Assembly: GCA_027625915.1 (NCBI GenBank)
Contig: JANTQA010000023.1
Span: forward strand, 18,600,001-18,664,000
Reading direction: 5' to 3'
From: Anaeramoeba flamelloides
Lineage: Eukaryota; Metamonada; Anaeramoebidae
DNA: 64,000 nt
The notes beneath the pieces were generated by a model. It made no database searches. It was given only the letters and a program-made list of their open reading frames with translations, and was not told where the DNA came from. This document shows, one piece after another, positions 23,043 through 35,304 of this stretch. Position numbers and translations under genes: made by a program. Positions within the stretch are counted from its first letter, which is position 1. Every line of letters starts with the position of its first letter.

Positions 23043-26000
23043 TTATTTTTTTACAAAAAGATCATAGGTCCCACCCTGATTTCCATCGAATCTTGAAAAT
23101 GAAAACCCTATAAATTTGTTTTGTCTAGTTTCTTTTATTTGTTCAAATGGATCTAACTTTTGTGGAATTTCAAAGGTGATATTGGTTTCGTCAAAATAAC
23201 TAGTATCAAAATAAGAAACATCAATATCATTTTCGACTTTGGGAATAAATGGCGGTGTGTATTTTTTTAAATTATTCCAATCTACATCTTCAAAAAATAC
23301 GTGATTTTTAATTTCCTTAATCCCAAATTCTTCTGTTCTCATTGCAGTTCTTTTTAACAATTTGGTGATTAAATCCCATGCAATCGGTGCAATGATTTCT
23401 TCTCCAGTTTCATCATCTAAGGGGTTTTCAAGAGATGATTCAGGATTTAGAACATTTTCTAGAGTTTCTTCAGCAGTATCAGCAGAAAATGGTGGGAACC
23501 CAGTTAACAATTCATAAAATATGCATCCTATTTAATATTTGGCAATTAATAAAAGCAATTGAATAAATCAATTATGAAAAATTTTAAAAAAAAATTAAAT
23601 GAAATCTGTTAATTTATAAAATTTATATTAATATAAAAAAATAAAAGCAATCAAACCATAACTCCATAGATCAACTGTTTTTGTATATCCTTTTTTCTCT
23701 AAAATATCTGGCGAAATGTAATCTGGTGAACCAACAACTGTAAAAAATTTTTTTCTATTGGTATTTTTAGTTTTTTTTTTTTTTTCCTTTCTTGGATTTT
23801 GATTAGGAATTTTTGTTAAATTATTTTCATTTTTCTTGATTTCTTCAACTTTTTCATTTTGTTCTTTTTCGTTATTATTTTTTATTTGCATATCTGCTTT
23901 GATTTCTTTTTCAAATATTTCTTTTGTTTCGATTTTTTCCTTTGTAGTATCTATTTTTTCCTTTGTAATATCCATTTTTTCATTTGTAATATCTATTTTT
24001 TCCTTTGTAATATCTATTTTTGGTGTTTCTTTGGTTTCATTTTTTCTTTGATGATAGATTTTTGTAATTTTATTTAATGCCTTATTTAATTTCATCTCTG
24101 GTTTATATTTTTTTGAAAGTCCAAAATCAGTTAATTTCAAATGCCCATCATCATTAATTAGAAAATTTTCTGGTTTAATATCACTAAATGATGTTTTTAA
24201 TAAAAATAATAAAATAAAAATAGTAAAAGAAAAAGATAAAAAAAAAAGATAAAAAAAGTACAAAAATCTTTAAAATTAGAAATATATTTATTTTTTCAGA
24301 GAAAGGAGTAATTAAAATGTTATATATCCCTTCACACTGCGGATTGTTCTTAATTTCATCAAGTTTAAAATAAAAAATTTAAAATGATATTGATATGCTA
24401 ATAAATTTTTTTGTTATTTACCTTTAATCAAGATTTGAATTATAATAAAAAGTTAAAATAAATTCTTTTACAGTCAAAGGGACCTAGTTTTATTGAAGAA
24501 ATAGAACATATTCTATGAGTTTAATTCATTATTCTTTTCAAAATAAATTTTCAATTTTTAGATCAATCTCATTTTTTCTAATTTTATAAATTTTTTTTTT
24601 TTGTATTTTGATTTTTGGAAATTTTTTTTTTTTTTTTTTCTTTTTTTTTTTCTTCTTTTCTTTTTCCTTTATTTTTTAATAATGAAATTTGAAAAAAAAA
24701 ATGTTTAGTACTCCAAATTAACATTAAGAAAAGTGAGGTTTTGTATGTTCTTTTAAATTCATACATTTACAAGTAAACAATCTTTTTGTCAAACAATTTT
24801 TAATTTTCTAAAGAAATTGAGAAATTTTTCAGGATATGTTCCAATGAAAGGAGCCCAAATAATTTTTTAAGATTTTTTTCTTTTTGAAATTTATGGTTTT
24901 TTCGTGTATTTTCTTTTATGAATATCAATTCTAATCCGAAATATATTATTTCTCTTATATATAAACAATCGTATTTGGTTGATTCTTTAAAAAACAGTGA
25001 ATTTTTCATTTTTGGATGGGCTCCTTTGAGTGAAATGGAGTTTAGTTCAAAGATAAATTAAATTATGTTAGTATAATTTTTTTTTTTGATTGATGGAAAA
25101 AAAAATATAATTTTTGTAATATTTTTTTTAAAGAATTTTATTTTTTTTTTTTGAATTTTTTAAATTAGAAATTTTATTATAATAATAAAAATTCAAAACA
25201 CAATACATTGATTTGTTATTAACAACCTTTGTAAATTTTTGTTATTTTTATGATAAACATAATAAATTAAAAAAAGACAATAAATTGAAATTTTTATTTT
25301 TTTTTTCATAACAAAATTTCAAAAAATATCATATTAAGAGAAAAATGAAATTTATTTGTTTGTATTAAAATTAAAAGTTTAATAAGAATAATTATCTAAA
25401 AAATCAATCCAAGCAATACAAAATAATTTAAAAAACAAAAAAAAAATTGTTTAAATTATTCCATTTAAGATATTGGTATTAAACAAATAAAAACTTCTTT
25501 AATAGATAAAGTGACCAACTCAAAATTTAAAAAATATAACACTTGAAGAAAAAAAGTTAATCACTATTTTTAATTGGATACCTTAACAGAAACCTGAAAA
25601 TTCAAAGTCAGATCAATTAATAAAAGAAAAAAATAAATGATTAAAGACAAAATGGAGGATTTAACACAATAACAGTTTTTCTTATACTATCTTTTTGTAT
25701 CGGTTTTTGTTTTTGATGGATCTATTAATTACAATTTGTTCAAAAAATTGAGTATATTTTGGAGATCTCCAAAAAAACCAACCAAATGATTTTGATAATC
25801 AAGATGGTTTTTACATTGTAATTTTTGATGGTTTGATTGAAAATAATATAATGAATTATTCTTTGAAGTTAATTTGTTTCTTCTTCTTTTAATTGATTTT
25901 ACTTTTCGTTTTCAGGATTCTATGATTCTATTTAGGTTAACAATTAAAAAATATGTTGAATTTTTTTTTCCCCAAATGGTATATTAACTTTTAAATATTA

Positions 26001-29000
26001 CTCAAAGATAATAAAATAATCTTGATGCTAAGAAAAAAATAATTTTTTTGAATTTTGTTATTTAGTAAAATTTTGAAAAAAAAGCTTTGTGAAAATTGAA
26101 TTTATCAATCTAAATAAATACAGATCTTGGAAAATAAGTTTTGATCTCAGGATCTCTTATTAAATAATATTGTTTGTTTTATGTCTAGATTTTAAAAAGT
26201 CAAAAATTAAAAAATTGTAATAAATGTTTAAAAAAAATCAATTATTAATCTGATTCGAACTAATGGCCAAATTATTTAAATTTTTAAAATTATTTGTTGA
26301 AAAAACTTTAAAATTTTGTAATGAAAAAAAATAGTATTTTTTTTTTAAAATTTCAAATTAGCATATTATTTTTTATATATAATATCAATTTATAATCACA
26401 AATATACATTGGTAATCAATGGATGCAACAAATTTTTTATGTCAAAATATCTTTTATAATGAATAAATTATTTAATAAAGTATTTTGGGGTGCAAAGTGC
26501 CAAATATTTTTTTCAAGTAAAGAATGATGTGTTTTAATCATTAAAACGAAGAAGTTTTTGATGTTTAGACAAACTTTTCAAAAAAAAAAAAATTTTTTTT
26601 TGGATAAATTTCTATTGAAAAATAATAAAATCAAAAACTAAGAAATAATTTTTCGAATATTGAAAAATTTATTTTAAGTTATTTTTTTTATTGATTAACC
26701 TAACAATTTTTTAATTATAAAATTTTCAAAGATAATTATCTATAAATTCTATATTGTAGAATCTTTTTATAACAATTCCAATTGAAAATTTTATTTCAAA
26801 AATAATTAGGATATTTGGGTTTCTCAGGGATAAATATATGTATGCATGTATGTGTGTATTCTAAATACGTATATATCTCTGGAAATAAGCTATTTTTCAA
26901 AAAAATTTGACTCAATTTATAATGTTCATGGAAGCGGATTTGAGGGTTTATACCATATTCTTATCACAAAAAATTTTTTCAATTGTTAGATCAGATCATT
27001 TTTCTGGTTTTGCAAATTTTTTGTTTTTCTTTTTCTTTTTTTTTGAAAAATTTTCCCAATATTTGTTTTTTTTACTGTTTTTCTTTTTCCTTTTTTTTTT
27101 TTTTTTTTTTTTTTTTATATTTTTCTTTTTTTATTAAAAAGATGATTTGTAAAAAAAAAAAAAGATCTTCGGAAAAGAAATATAATCATTAAGAAAATTG
27201 AGACTATGTAATGTCTTTTAAAATGTATTTCATTATTATCAAACAATCTTCTTGTTAACCCGTTTTCCAGTGAAAGTTCAGTATTAAAAAATCATTAATT
27301 CTTATTTCAAAAATTGTGACTCCTTTTTTTTAGTTTTTATTTTTTTTAATTTTTAAAATATCGGGTTTTTATATAAAAACCATTTCAAAAATTGTGGGGG
27401 AAATTTATTTCAATTATTTGTTGTTCTTGAATACTAAAGGATATATTTTTTTTTCCAATTTATTCTTTAAGGTGAGTTACAGTTTTTGAAATGGAGTTTA
27501 TATTCAATTGAAGAAAATTTGAAAAAAAAGTTTTTCAAAAAGTATATTTAAAATCAATGACAAACTTGAATAGATCTATTTTTGGTGTACTAGTAAAAAC
27601 TTTTTTGTACAGATTTTTTAGAAAGTGCAAAATTAATGAAATTTAATAAGAAAAAAAAAAAAAAAAATTATTAAGATTACCGATGAATATAGCCAAGATC
27701 ATTAAGTTCTTCGATAGCTAACAGCATCTCCGCAGCATAAAAGCGAGTAGAGTCTTCATCTAGAAATTCAACATTCATTAATAAGGCTTTAAGATCCCCA
27801 CCTCTTAAGAATTCCATTGCCAAATATAAAAACTTATGATCTTGAAAAGAATAAAATAATTTAACTAACCATGGGCTAGAGTGTTCGACAAGTATATGCC
27901 TTTCGTCCATTATATTTTCCACTTTTTTTGTTTGTATAATTAACGATTTTTGCATTCTTTTTAAAGCTAGCAGTTCTTTAGTGTCGTTTTTTCGGCATAA
28001 AAACACCTCACCATACCCCCCCTGCCCAATTTTATCCAAACATGTAAATTGATCTATTTTTGTTTTTGTATATTTGTTTCTTAAAAATTTATTTTCATTT
28101 TTATAATGCTCTTCAAGTCCTTTTTGGATCACTGTTTTATTTTTTTGTTCTTTTTGGTTTTGCTCATTCAATTTTTTCAATCTATTTTCTCGGGATATAA
28201 TGTAATATAGATTTTCAATATAATATCGTTTGAGATATTTTTTATAAATCTTTGTTTTTGTAATTGTTTGATAACTCATTTGTTCTAATGGGATATATTT
28301 GCCCCCGAGAATTGGGTAGCATTTTTTGTTTTTTGACTGATTTTTCTCCTTTTCTTCGATTTTTTTTTGTGGGCTTTCTGTATTATTAATTCCATTTGGA
28401 CTTAATAAATCGGTGGTGCTGGTGATGGTACCATTATTATTAGTATTAGTATTGCTCACATTTCCATTATCAGCCACATTATTATTATTATTCTCATTTT
28501 CATCCACATTATTATCATTCTCATTTCCATTATCCTTATTCTTATTCTTATTGCCATGGGTTTTATTATTGCCATAATCAAAACTATTATGATTATTTTG
28601 CATTAAATTTGGGTTATTTTTATTTTTGATATTATTATTATTATGAATTTTATTTGGATTTTCAATTTTGTTTTTTTGTTCATCGATTTCTTGTATCTTT
28701 GGTTTTTTCTTATTCTTTTTTTCTTTAGTTTTAATTTTTATTAAATCATCATTTTTATTTTTTGTTTTTTCCTTTTCTTTATTTTTTTCCTTTTCTTTAT
28801 TTTTTTCCTTTTCTTTATTTTTTTCCTTTTCTTTGTTTTTTCCATTTAATACCTTTTGTAATTTTAATTTGAAATCTAAATCTAATCCTAGATCTAATTC
28901 TAATTCTTTTTCATAATCTAATTGCTTTTCAATTTCTAAATCAGAGCCAATTGTTAAATCTGGATCCGATTCAATATTTTCATCATTAACTATTGTTGCT

Positions 29001-31258
29001 GAAAATTTGAAATCATCAAATTCTTCGACGGGTTCAAATTCTTCAATTTCAAGATCAGAGTCTTCTTCAAAATTGTTTGTTTTTTTTATTTCCATTTTAT
29101 TTTTTTTCTTATTTTCATTTTTTTTCTTATTTTTATCTTTTGTTGTTTCTTTAGGTGTTTTTTTTTGAGCATGGTTTTTCCTATTTTTATTCTTTTTAAC
29201 CTCATCTTTTTTTTCATGCTTTGTTTTTAATTTGGTTTTCTTTTCGATTTCTTTGATATTTTTCTTCTCAATTGTTTTTTGTTTTCGTTTTTCGTTTTTT
29301 GTTTTTGAAGAGTGTTTTTTCTTATTTTCAATTTCTTTCACTTTTTGTTTTTTTTTTCTTATATTATTTTTCAATTTTTTTTCCTTTGTTTTCTTAAGAG
29401 CCTTATTTTTCTTTCTTTCTTTTTGTTTTTTGTTTATTTCTTTTTCAAGATTTGTTTTTTTATCAGTTGTGTGATCATTTTTTTCTAATTTGCTTTTTGG
29501 ATTCAAAGCACCCTTATTTCGATGTCTCTTGTTTTTTTTAATTTTTGTTTTTTGTGTTGATTTTTGATTTTGTTTATTAGCCGAACGGTTTTTTTTAAAT
29601 TTTGTTTGGCTTGTGGGTTTTGGTGGTGTTTGTTGTTTTGCATTATATTTGGCAAATGCTTTTTTCATTTGTGATCTGTCGAAATTAGTTAGCGAGACAG
29701 AATGCCTTTTTGATAGCCTTGGGTTATTGAATCTATAGCTGGTGCTTGTTCTTCTTAGATTTAGATCTCTTTTTTGAGATGGCCTTGTATTCGATCTTTC
29801 CATTGTTTTTGGTTTTGTTTTTGATTTTGGTTTTGGCTTTGGTGTTATTGTTGGTGTTGGTGTTGGTTTTTTTAATTCGGTTTTTGGTTTTGTTTTTGTT
29901 TGGAGACTACTATTTGTTCTTGTCCTTTTCATTAAAATGGGGTTTGGGGTTTTTGGAATTTGTTTTTTTCGAATCTTTTTTTTATGAATTTTTCGAATCT
30001 TTTTTTTATGAACATTTCTTGTACGAATAAATGAATGGACACTTTTGTGCCGTTTGATCCCATAGATATTGTTTCCATTTCCGCTACTTCTTTCTTTTTT
30101 TCTTCCTCGATCAATTTCGTTTGTTCCTGTTGTTCTTAGAGTTTTTGTCTTTTCACTTCTTGTTCTTAAATGATTTTTTTTTTTTGTCTTTTCAATATTT
30201 CTTATTTTTGTTGTGGTTGGTTTTTCTTTGCTCTTTCCAATTCTTTTTTCTTTTTCTTTTCCTTTTTCTTTTCCTTTTCCTTTTCCTTTTCCTTTTTCTT
30301 TTTCTTTTCTTCTTTCTTTTCTTCTTTCTTTTTGTTTTTCTTTTTGTTTTTCTTTTCCATCTCGTTTTTCTTTTTCATTTCCTTTTCCTTTTCCTTTTCC
30401 TTTTCGTTTTTCATTTCCTCTTTCTCTTTCTTTTTTTCTTTCTTTTCCTTTTTCGTTTCCTTCATCATCTCGTTTTTCTTTTTCATTTCTTTTTCCCTTT
30501 CGTTTTTTTTTTTCTTTTGGTGTCATTTTTCTCATGGGTGTTCTCTTTCTTATTTCACCTGTTTGTTGTTTTGCATTATATTTGGCAAATGCTTTTTTCA
30601 TTTGTGATCTGTCGAAATTAGTTAGCGAGACAGAATGCCTTTTTGATAGCCTTGGGTTATTGAATCTATAGCTGGTGCTTGTTCTTCTTAGATTTAGATC
30701 TCGTTTTTGGTTTGGTCTTAAATTCGATCTTTCCCTGGTTTTGATTTCATTCCATTCTTCAACTGGACTTGGTTTTGCGCTTTTGTTTGGTGATCTTAAT
30801 TCGGCTTTTTTTACATTTTTTGTTTTTTTGTTCGATAATTCGCTTGTTGTTTTGTTTGGCTTTGCTTCTGATTTTTTTTGTGTAAATTCTAAGACCCTTT
30901 TTCGTAATCTTGGTGTGTCGTATGATCGTTTATTTCCCCTACCTCTGCCTCTGCGTCTGCCTCGGCCTCTGCTGCTTCTTTTTCCTCTTCCTCTACGGCT
31001 TTTACTTCCAGTGCCTAGATTTCCTCCTCTTTCTTTGCTATTTTCTCTTGTTACCACATTTGTTGTTCCTTTCTCGATCGCCCTTCTTCCACTACCATTT
31101 GTTTCTCGGACTTGAGTTTTTTTTGGTGTTTGGATTTGTTTTAGAGTTGATCGGTTCGTATTTCTTTTTCTTTGAAAGGTTGTTGGCTGTAGTTGGATTT
31201 TTTTTGGTTGCGTTTTTTTTCTTTCAAATTTTGGAGAAACATCAGTGAGAGAGCTCAT
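23043..31258 (-). CDS. NDR/LATS-family AGC serine/threonine kinase with giant basic N-terminus
   Basis: Predicted kinase of the NDR/LATS (Dbf2/STK38) group, which acts with MOB proteins in cell-cycle and morphogenesis signalling. Exons on the minus strand: 31258-27681, 24183-23657 and 23527-23043; phases fit and give 1,529 residues. Residues 1-~1000 are Lys/Arg/Glu-rich low complexity, with a 140-bp segment present twice and identical. A basic helical segment before the kinase (about 1020-1065) is where NDR kinases bind MOB. Kinase motifs: GQGGYGEVF, ATP Lys in LLALKRM (~1100), YIHRDIKPEN, TDFG (~1212), VVGSPDYISPDIL, VDLWSYGCIFYELLTGFPPF. The activation segment carries a ~125-residue insert with DITKEKI-type tandem heptads; NDR kinases have a shorter basic insert there. 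The C-terminus has VFFEDVDWNNL and FIGFSFSRFD, the AGC tail with a hydrophobic motif. Intron 1 is 3,497 nt and holds two MITEs. Intron 2 (129 nt) uses a GTTTG donor. Confidence 0.9.
24830..25047. mobile_element. MITE-like inverted repeat (family K) in kinase intron 1
   Basis: The left arm GGATATGTTCCAATGAAAGG...AGCCCAAAT and the inverse of the right arm (AAACTCCATTTCACTCAAAG...GAGCCCATCC) share the core AAAGGAGCCCA and a TCCA(A/T)T phrase. The unit is about 215 bp and non-coding. The right end resembles the AAACTCCATTTCA ends of families C and D. Confidence 0.5.
26883..27503. mobile_element. MITE family D, copy 2, in kinase intron 1
   Basis: A 620-bp copy with left end AATAAGCTATTTTTCAAAAA and inverted right end AATATAAACTCCATTTCAAA. 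It shares internal order with copy 1 at 19121 (GTTCAGTATTAAAAAATCAT, GGGTTTTTATA). A phrase near 27310-27400 repeats the end motif TTTCAAAAATTGTG internally. It lies wholly inside the first intron of the NDR-like kinase and accounts for part of that intron's unusual length. Confidence 0.7.
29630..29769 (-). repeat. Exact 140-bp intragenic duplication, copy near codon 500 of the kinase
   Basis: This 140-bp stretch is identical, as far as I can read, to 30562-30701. Both are in frame and encode a 46-residue block (KRDLNLRRTSTSYRFNNPRL...AKYNAKQQ). It contains RRTSTS and SKRHSVSL, which look like basophilic kinase sites, and a helix-like FDRSQMKKAFAKYNAKQQ. Similarity continues weakly beyond one edge (ERSN-RP-QKRD). 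Confidence 0.85.
30562..30701 (-). repeat. Exact 140-bp intragenic duplication, copy near codon 190 of the kinase
   Basis: Partner of 29630-29769. Both copies lie in the same exon about 930 bp apart. Lack of even synonymous differences points to a recent duplication or ongoing gene conversion, or to an assembly artefact. Confidence 0.85.
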
Positions 31259-32149
31259 AAAAAAGTCGGTTTCTCAAAAAGAAAAAAGACAATTAAAAGA
31301 TCAAAAGAGAATAAATGAAAAAGAAAAATTCAAGGGTGGAAGATTAAGTTTGAGAAAATTAAATTTATTGAAATCGAAAAAATTCCCAACCAATCAGCGA
31401 TATGTTTCTCTGAACATTTGAACTTTTTAAGAAATTGCCCTAAAGTTATTTTTTTATTATTTTAAATATAGAAGTGAGATTAAACCCGTTTTTTAATAAA
31501 AAAAATATTTGATAAATAGGATGTGAAGACTTTGGTGGATCAGAGAAACAGTGTAAATATACATACACCTTTACCCAACAAGTTTTTGTGGATTTTGAAT
31601 GGAATTAAAAAAAAAAAGCACAAAGAACGTTAATTGTGAATTCATAAAAAAGAATTCCAAGCAAATCGTAATTGGTTAAATTGTAAGTACTTGAATAAGC
31701 AAAAGTTCACAGAATTATTATCTTTTGATTTGAATTTCACTTTGAAAAGCAACTCATTTATTCCCTTTTTCAGATTTTTTCTTTTATTTTTTTAAAAATT
31801 ATTTACAGCATTAGAACTGTTTAGCATTGATCGAGAAGACTCATGGGATATATCTGAAAAGTATTAGAAAGATGAGCTACATTTATTTCCAGAGTGTTTT
31901 TTCGAAAATGGGTTATTGTTGAATAAATCTCGAAATCAAGATTGTTTTTACATTTCAATATTTCTTAGAAATTTATTTGAACTTTTAAGAGACTTTGTCA
32001 AGATTTAAAAATGAAAAAACAAACGAAAAAAAAAATGATTTTAAATAGTTAAATTTTATTGTTTGAGGTTTACTATTTTGTAAGAACTAAAAAAGATTTT
32101 CTATAGTATCAATATAACTCAAACACACAAATTATAATCAGGGTATCAA
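31259..32149. other. Upstream region of the kinase gene
   Basis: About 0.9 kb of AT-rich DNA holding the kinase's presumed promoter and leader on the minus strand. No conserved motif or other gene is seen. Confidence 0.4.
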
Positions 32150-32526
32150 AATTTAATCTATGCTTTTTCTTCTTGTTCCATGAAAACATCCAAGATACAA
32201 ACTAGTAGTATACCTTAGTTAAACCCAATTTTGAAGGTCAATTCTATGATATTTTTAGTAAATATTATATTAGGAATGCTAATTTGCATATTTTTTTTGA
32301 TAACTTTCTATTTTTTTAATTTGAAATTTTCTAAAAAATAAACTCTATTTTTTGAGATAATTTTTCCAAGTTGAAACTTTATTTTTAGAATTTCTTTTTA
32401 AATAATAAGACTCTCAGAAATCAACAAAACATTTAATTTTACTTTACTTCCAATTTCTTTAATCAGTTGATGTATGGGTCTTCTATAACAAAAAAAAAAA
32501 AAAAACACGCTTTTTATTTTGAAACT
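32150..32526. mobile_element. MITE family B, copy 3 (partial, diverged)
   Basis: Shares order with copy 1: TGCTTTTTCTTCTTGTTCCA, CTAGTAGTATACC, AACTCTATTTTTTGAGATAA, TTAGAATTTCTTTTTAAATA and ACACGCTTTTTATTTTGAAAC. The right terminal ~45 nt is missing. The homology stops within a few bases of where the family C element starts at 32529, so the C insertion probably removed or displaced that end. Confidence 0.7.
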
Positions 32527-32528
32527 TG

Positions 32529-33056
32529 TAAACTATCTTTCATAATAATTGGCCAATTAAAAATCAAATTTTAAATCAAAATATTTTTAATAATTGAAGT
32601 TATCTATTATAATATAAAAATTTAGATTTTAATATTCAATACTATACTCAAGAGATATTTATTTTTTGTCTAAAAATAAATGAGAGAAAAATAAAAAAAA
32701 CTGTTAAAAAAAATTGGGCCATTTATTTTGAAAGAAGCATTACATGAAAAATAGAAAATTTAAAAAAGTAAAAAAACCCATTTATCCAGTCTCCTTCCCT
32801 TTGAATAACTAAATCTAATCTCTTTTTCATATTTGAAACCAAAATTTTCATTAATTCATCTGTTACTTCTTTCAAATTTTTCATTTTCATTTTCCATTTT
32901 AACAAAGTACTGTTGAAAAAAGAAAAAAGAGAAAAAATGATTTATTTGCAAACTTTTCATTGTGAGAGGAAAAACCTTCAAAACGATACAAAAGCAATTC
33001 ATTATTCAAATGTAAGGTGGGCCATTTATTATGAAATTTAGTTTATAATAAATTTC
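32529..33056. mobile_element. Family C element, internally deleted Tc1-like transposon
   Basis: The left part (32529-32745) is homologous to the 220-bp MITE at 3917-4136. The right end, GGGCCATTTATTATGAAATT...TAGTTTATA, is an inverted terminal repeat of the same family. Between them is the tail of a transposase reading frame on the minus strand, listed separately. This links the non-coding family C MITEs to a Tc1-like coding element that has lost most of its interior here. Confidence 0.65.
32723..32905 (-). pseudogene. C-terminal remnant of a Tc1-like DDE transposase
   Basis: A 60-residue frame on the minus strand whose first ~45 residues follow the Tc1 transposase C-terminal pattern: NLKEVTDELMKILVSN, then MKKRLDLVIQREGDWIN. 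In the family this reads roughly 'lk...eew..i....i..Lv.SMp.Rl.aVi.akG..t.Y'. The DDE catalytic core and the N-terminal DNA-binding domains are absent because the element is internally deleted. It is a plain DNA transposon remnant and not functional. Confidence 0.6.
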
Positions 33057-33166
33057 AGCACCCGTTATTTTGAGATAATTAGTATTAGTACTTCAACTTA
33101 TTATTGTAGTTGTTAACTGATCTAACTTTAACTTTATCAGAATTTTAATGTTTATAAAAAAATGAA

Positions 33167-33720
33167 TTTTTTTTTTTTTTTTTATTTAATAGAGGAGTTT
33201 TAAATTCCTCTTATTTACCCGAATTCCTAAATTGTAATTTAGGGATCTTGTTAAAGACCCTAAAATACATTTATTACCCACTCAAGCTAATAAATATGAT
33301 GAATCTCCTTTTCTAATAATATCCAAAATAGTAATAATATTATTTTTTAATATATTAGAGATGTTAAATGTTTTTAATTCAGATATCCAGATTTTACGAT
33401 TATTTTCAGGCTGAGCAGTTCCAGAGAAAATTACCCAAATCTTCAATAATATCTATTTTTTTTTGATTTTTTGCATAATTTACAGTATTTTGATTTTTCC
33501 TTGTTCATAAGATAAGAATATCTATTTAAATAATTTGTAATTTTTCGGAGTTTTAAGATTGAAGTTGAACCCTTCCGTTTTCAATATCTTTTGTCGTTAG
33601 GTTTTTTTAATATTATTTTCATTAGAAATTATTTTTAAATATTTTTGTACTTTCCAACTTGGACTATTTCCCAGTTGTTTAATTCGATGTTTCACAAGTT
33701 CTAATTCTAAAAAAAAAAAA
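33167..33720 (-). mobile_element. LINE 3' end, second copy, with A-tail
   Basis: On the minus strand this parallels the 3' part of the LINE at 1.4-3.5 kb: a KYLKIISNENNI block, then a zinc-knuckle-like CKLCKKS with DIIEDLGNFLWNC, then ENNRKIWISELKTFNISNIL. Several frame changes and stops are present. The 3' end carries a short hairpin (GAGGAATTTAAAACTCCTC) followed by an A-run of about 17 (T-run at 33167-33183), as expected for a 5'-truncated LINE insertion. No RT catalytic block is present in this copy. Confidence 0.75.
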
Positions 33721-35304
33721 TGAACTTTTTAATCATTATTTTACTAAATTCTAATTGAAGAGTCTTAGAATCATGTGTTAAAAATTAAGTTAAATAAAAA
33801 ATAAAATATCATTTTTGGGTTTTGGATTGAAGTATTGATTTCCATTTTACTCAATTACATTTTTTTTTTTTAAAAAATGTTTTAAAGTTTCAAATTAAAT
33901 CCAACCTTATGAAAAATTTCAATTGAAAAAGTAAACATCATTTTTTTTATAACTTGCCTTCCTGTCTTTCAATCTTTCAATCGTAAATTTCAATTTCGAA
34001 AAAAAAAAACAATCTAAATTAACAAAATTTTATTTTGAAACTATGATAACCTATATACCAAACAAAGGGTAGATCTTTTAACAATTAAAATAATAAGTTG
34101 TCACCACTAATATAGGCGCACCTTTTTTCATTCTTATGAGATTGTAACCCTTGTTTAAATTTCACCAATAATAGCTACACTTTAAAAAGAAATCCATGAG
34201 ATCTGAAGAACTGGATTGTAAACTTTAACCAATAAAATAAAATAAGTAAATTCGATAAAAATCTATACAATATATAAAAATCATATTTTCAAAAGGAGAG
34301 ACAATTAAAGATAGCAGAATAAAGAAAAAAAGTTTAGTTTATAAAATTAATTGGAATAATATTATCTACTGTGCAATAGATATAGATTCTTTTGGTTATT
34401 AGAAAGTACATAATTTTTATGAATAAAAAAAAAAATTATTTTCAACATGATTTATCAACCCATCCACAATAAAACCACAGAAGGATTTCAAATTAGTTAT
34501 AGGAAATTTGTGAATATATTTCCATCTGTTTATTTGGGGTTTACCTCTTAATTTTAATGGGTACTAAAACATTAATAAATAGATAAATTCTGGGTATGGT
34601 AATGAAAAAAGTTGAAATTTTGCTTTAAAAGGGTACGAAATTAGATCAAATTTTAACTTTAAATCCCCATAGAACAAACGTTAATTTACAAAAATTATTC
34701 AATTTTTGATCTTCTAAAATAATAACTATATTTATTTTGGAATGTAATCTAATAAAAAACAATAATAAATTTATAAAGTGATGTTGATCTGAAAAATAAC
34801 CTTTCATTTTTTATATTTTCTTTAATATTTGTACTAGAGAAAAATAAAATTTTAGTCAAGTGTAGAATTAAAATTGAATTTTTGTATTTTCCGTGTTCCA
34901 AAGCATTTTAACATTGTCAGAAGGTAACGAAATACCATTGCTTCTGAAAATTTAATTGGTAATAACTTTGTTTTTTTTTTTGAATGTAAGATTTGTTAAG
35001 TAAATTTTAGATTGATCAAAAATTATTTTCCAATATATTAAACATTTAAAAAACCAAAAAAATTTTTTTAATGACCCAATTTTTTTTCACAATTATAATT
35101 TTGAAGATTTGGATATTTTTTTAATTTCTACATTTACCAAACATATATAATTAGTATATTTAGTATATTTAAGGATATACTAATTACCCAAATCGTGATT
35201 TTTAATTGTTACTTAGCAACTTTGATATTTATAAGGAAAATGTGAATATTTATTTTTTAATTTTAATAATATTTTCAATTTTTTTGGAGAATTGAATATC
35301 CTAT
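33721..35304. other. AT-rich non-coding DNA
   Basis: About 1.6 kb with no supportable gene. Short phrases repeat locally (TTAGTATATTTAGTATATTT at 35150-35170), but I see no element with clear ends. Confidence 0.4.

Noticed and set aside
30121-30671. Long Phe/Leu/Ser-rich open frames on the plus strand (up to 166 codons)
   Set aside because: They are the antisense of the Lys/Glu-rich N-terminus of the kinase; AAA/GAA-rich codons read backwards give TTT/TTC.
29232-31248. Other plus-strand open frames over kinase exon 1 (29232, 29746, 30675, 30910)
   Set aside because: Antisense shadows of the same exon; hydrophobic low complexity without start context or splice partners.
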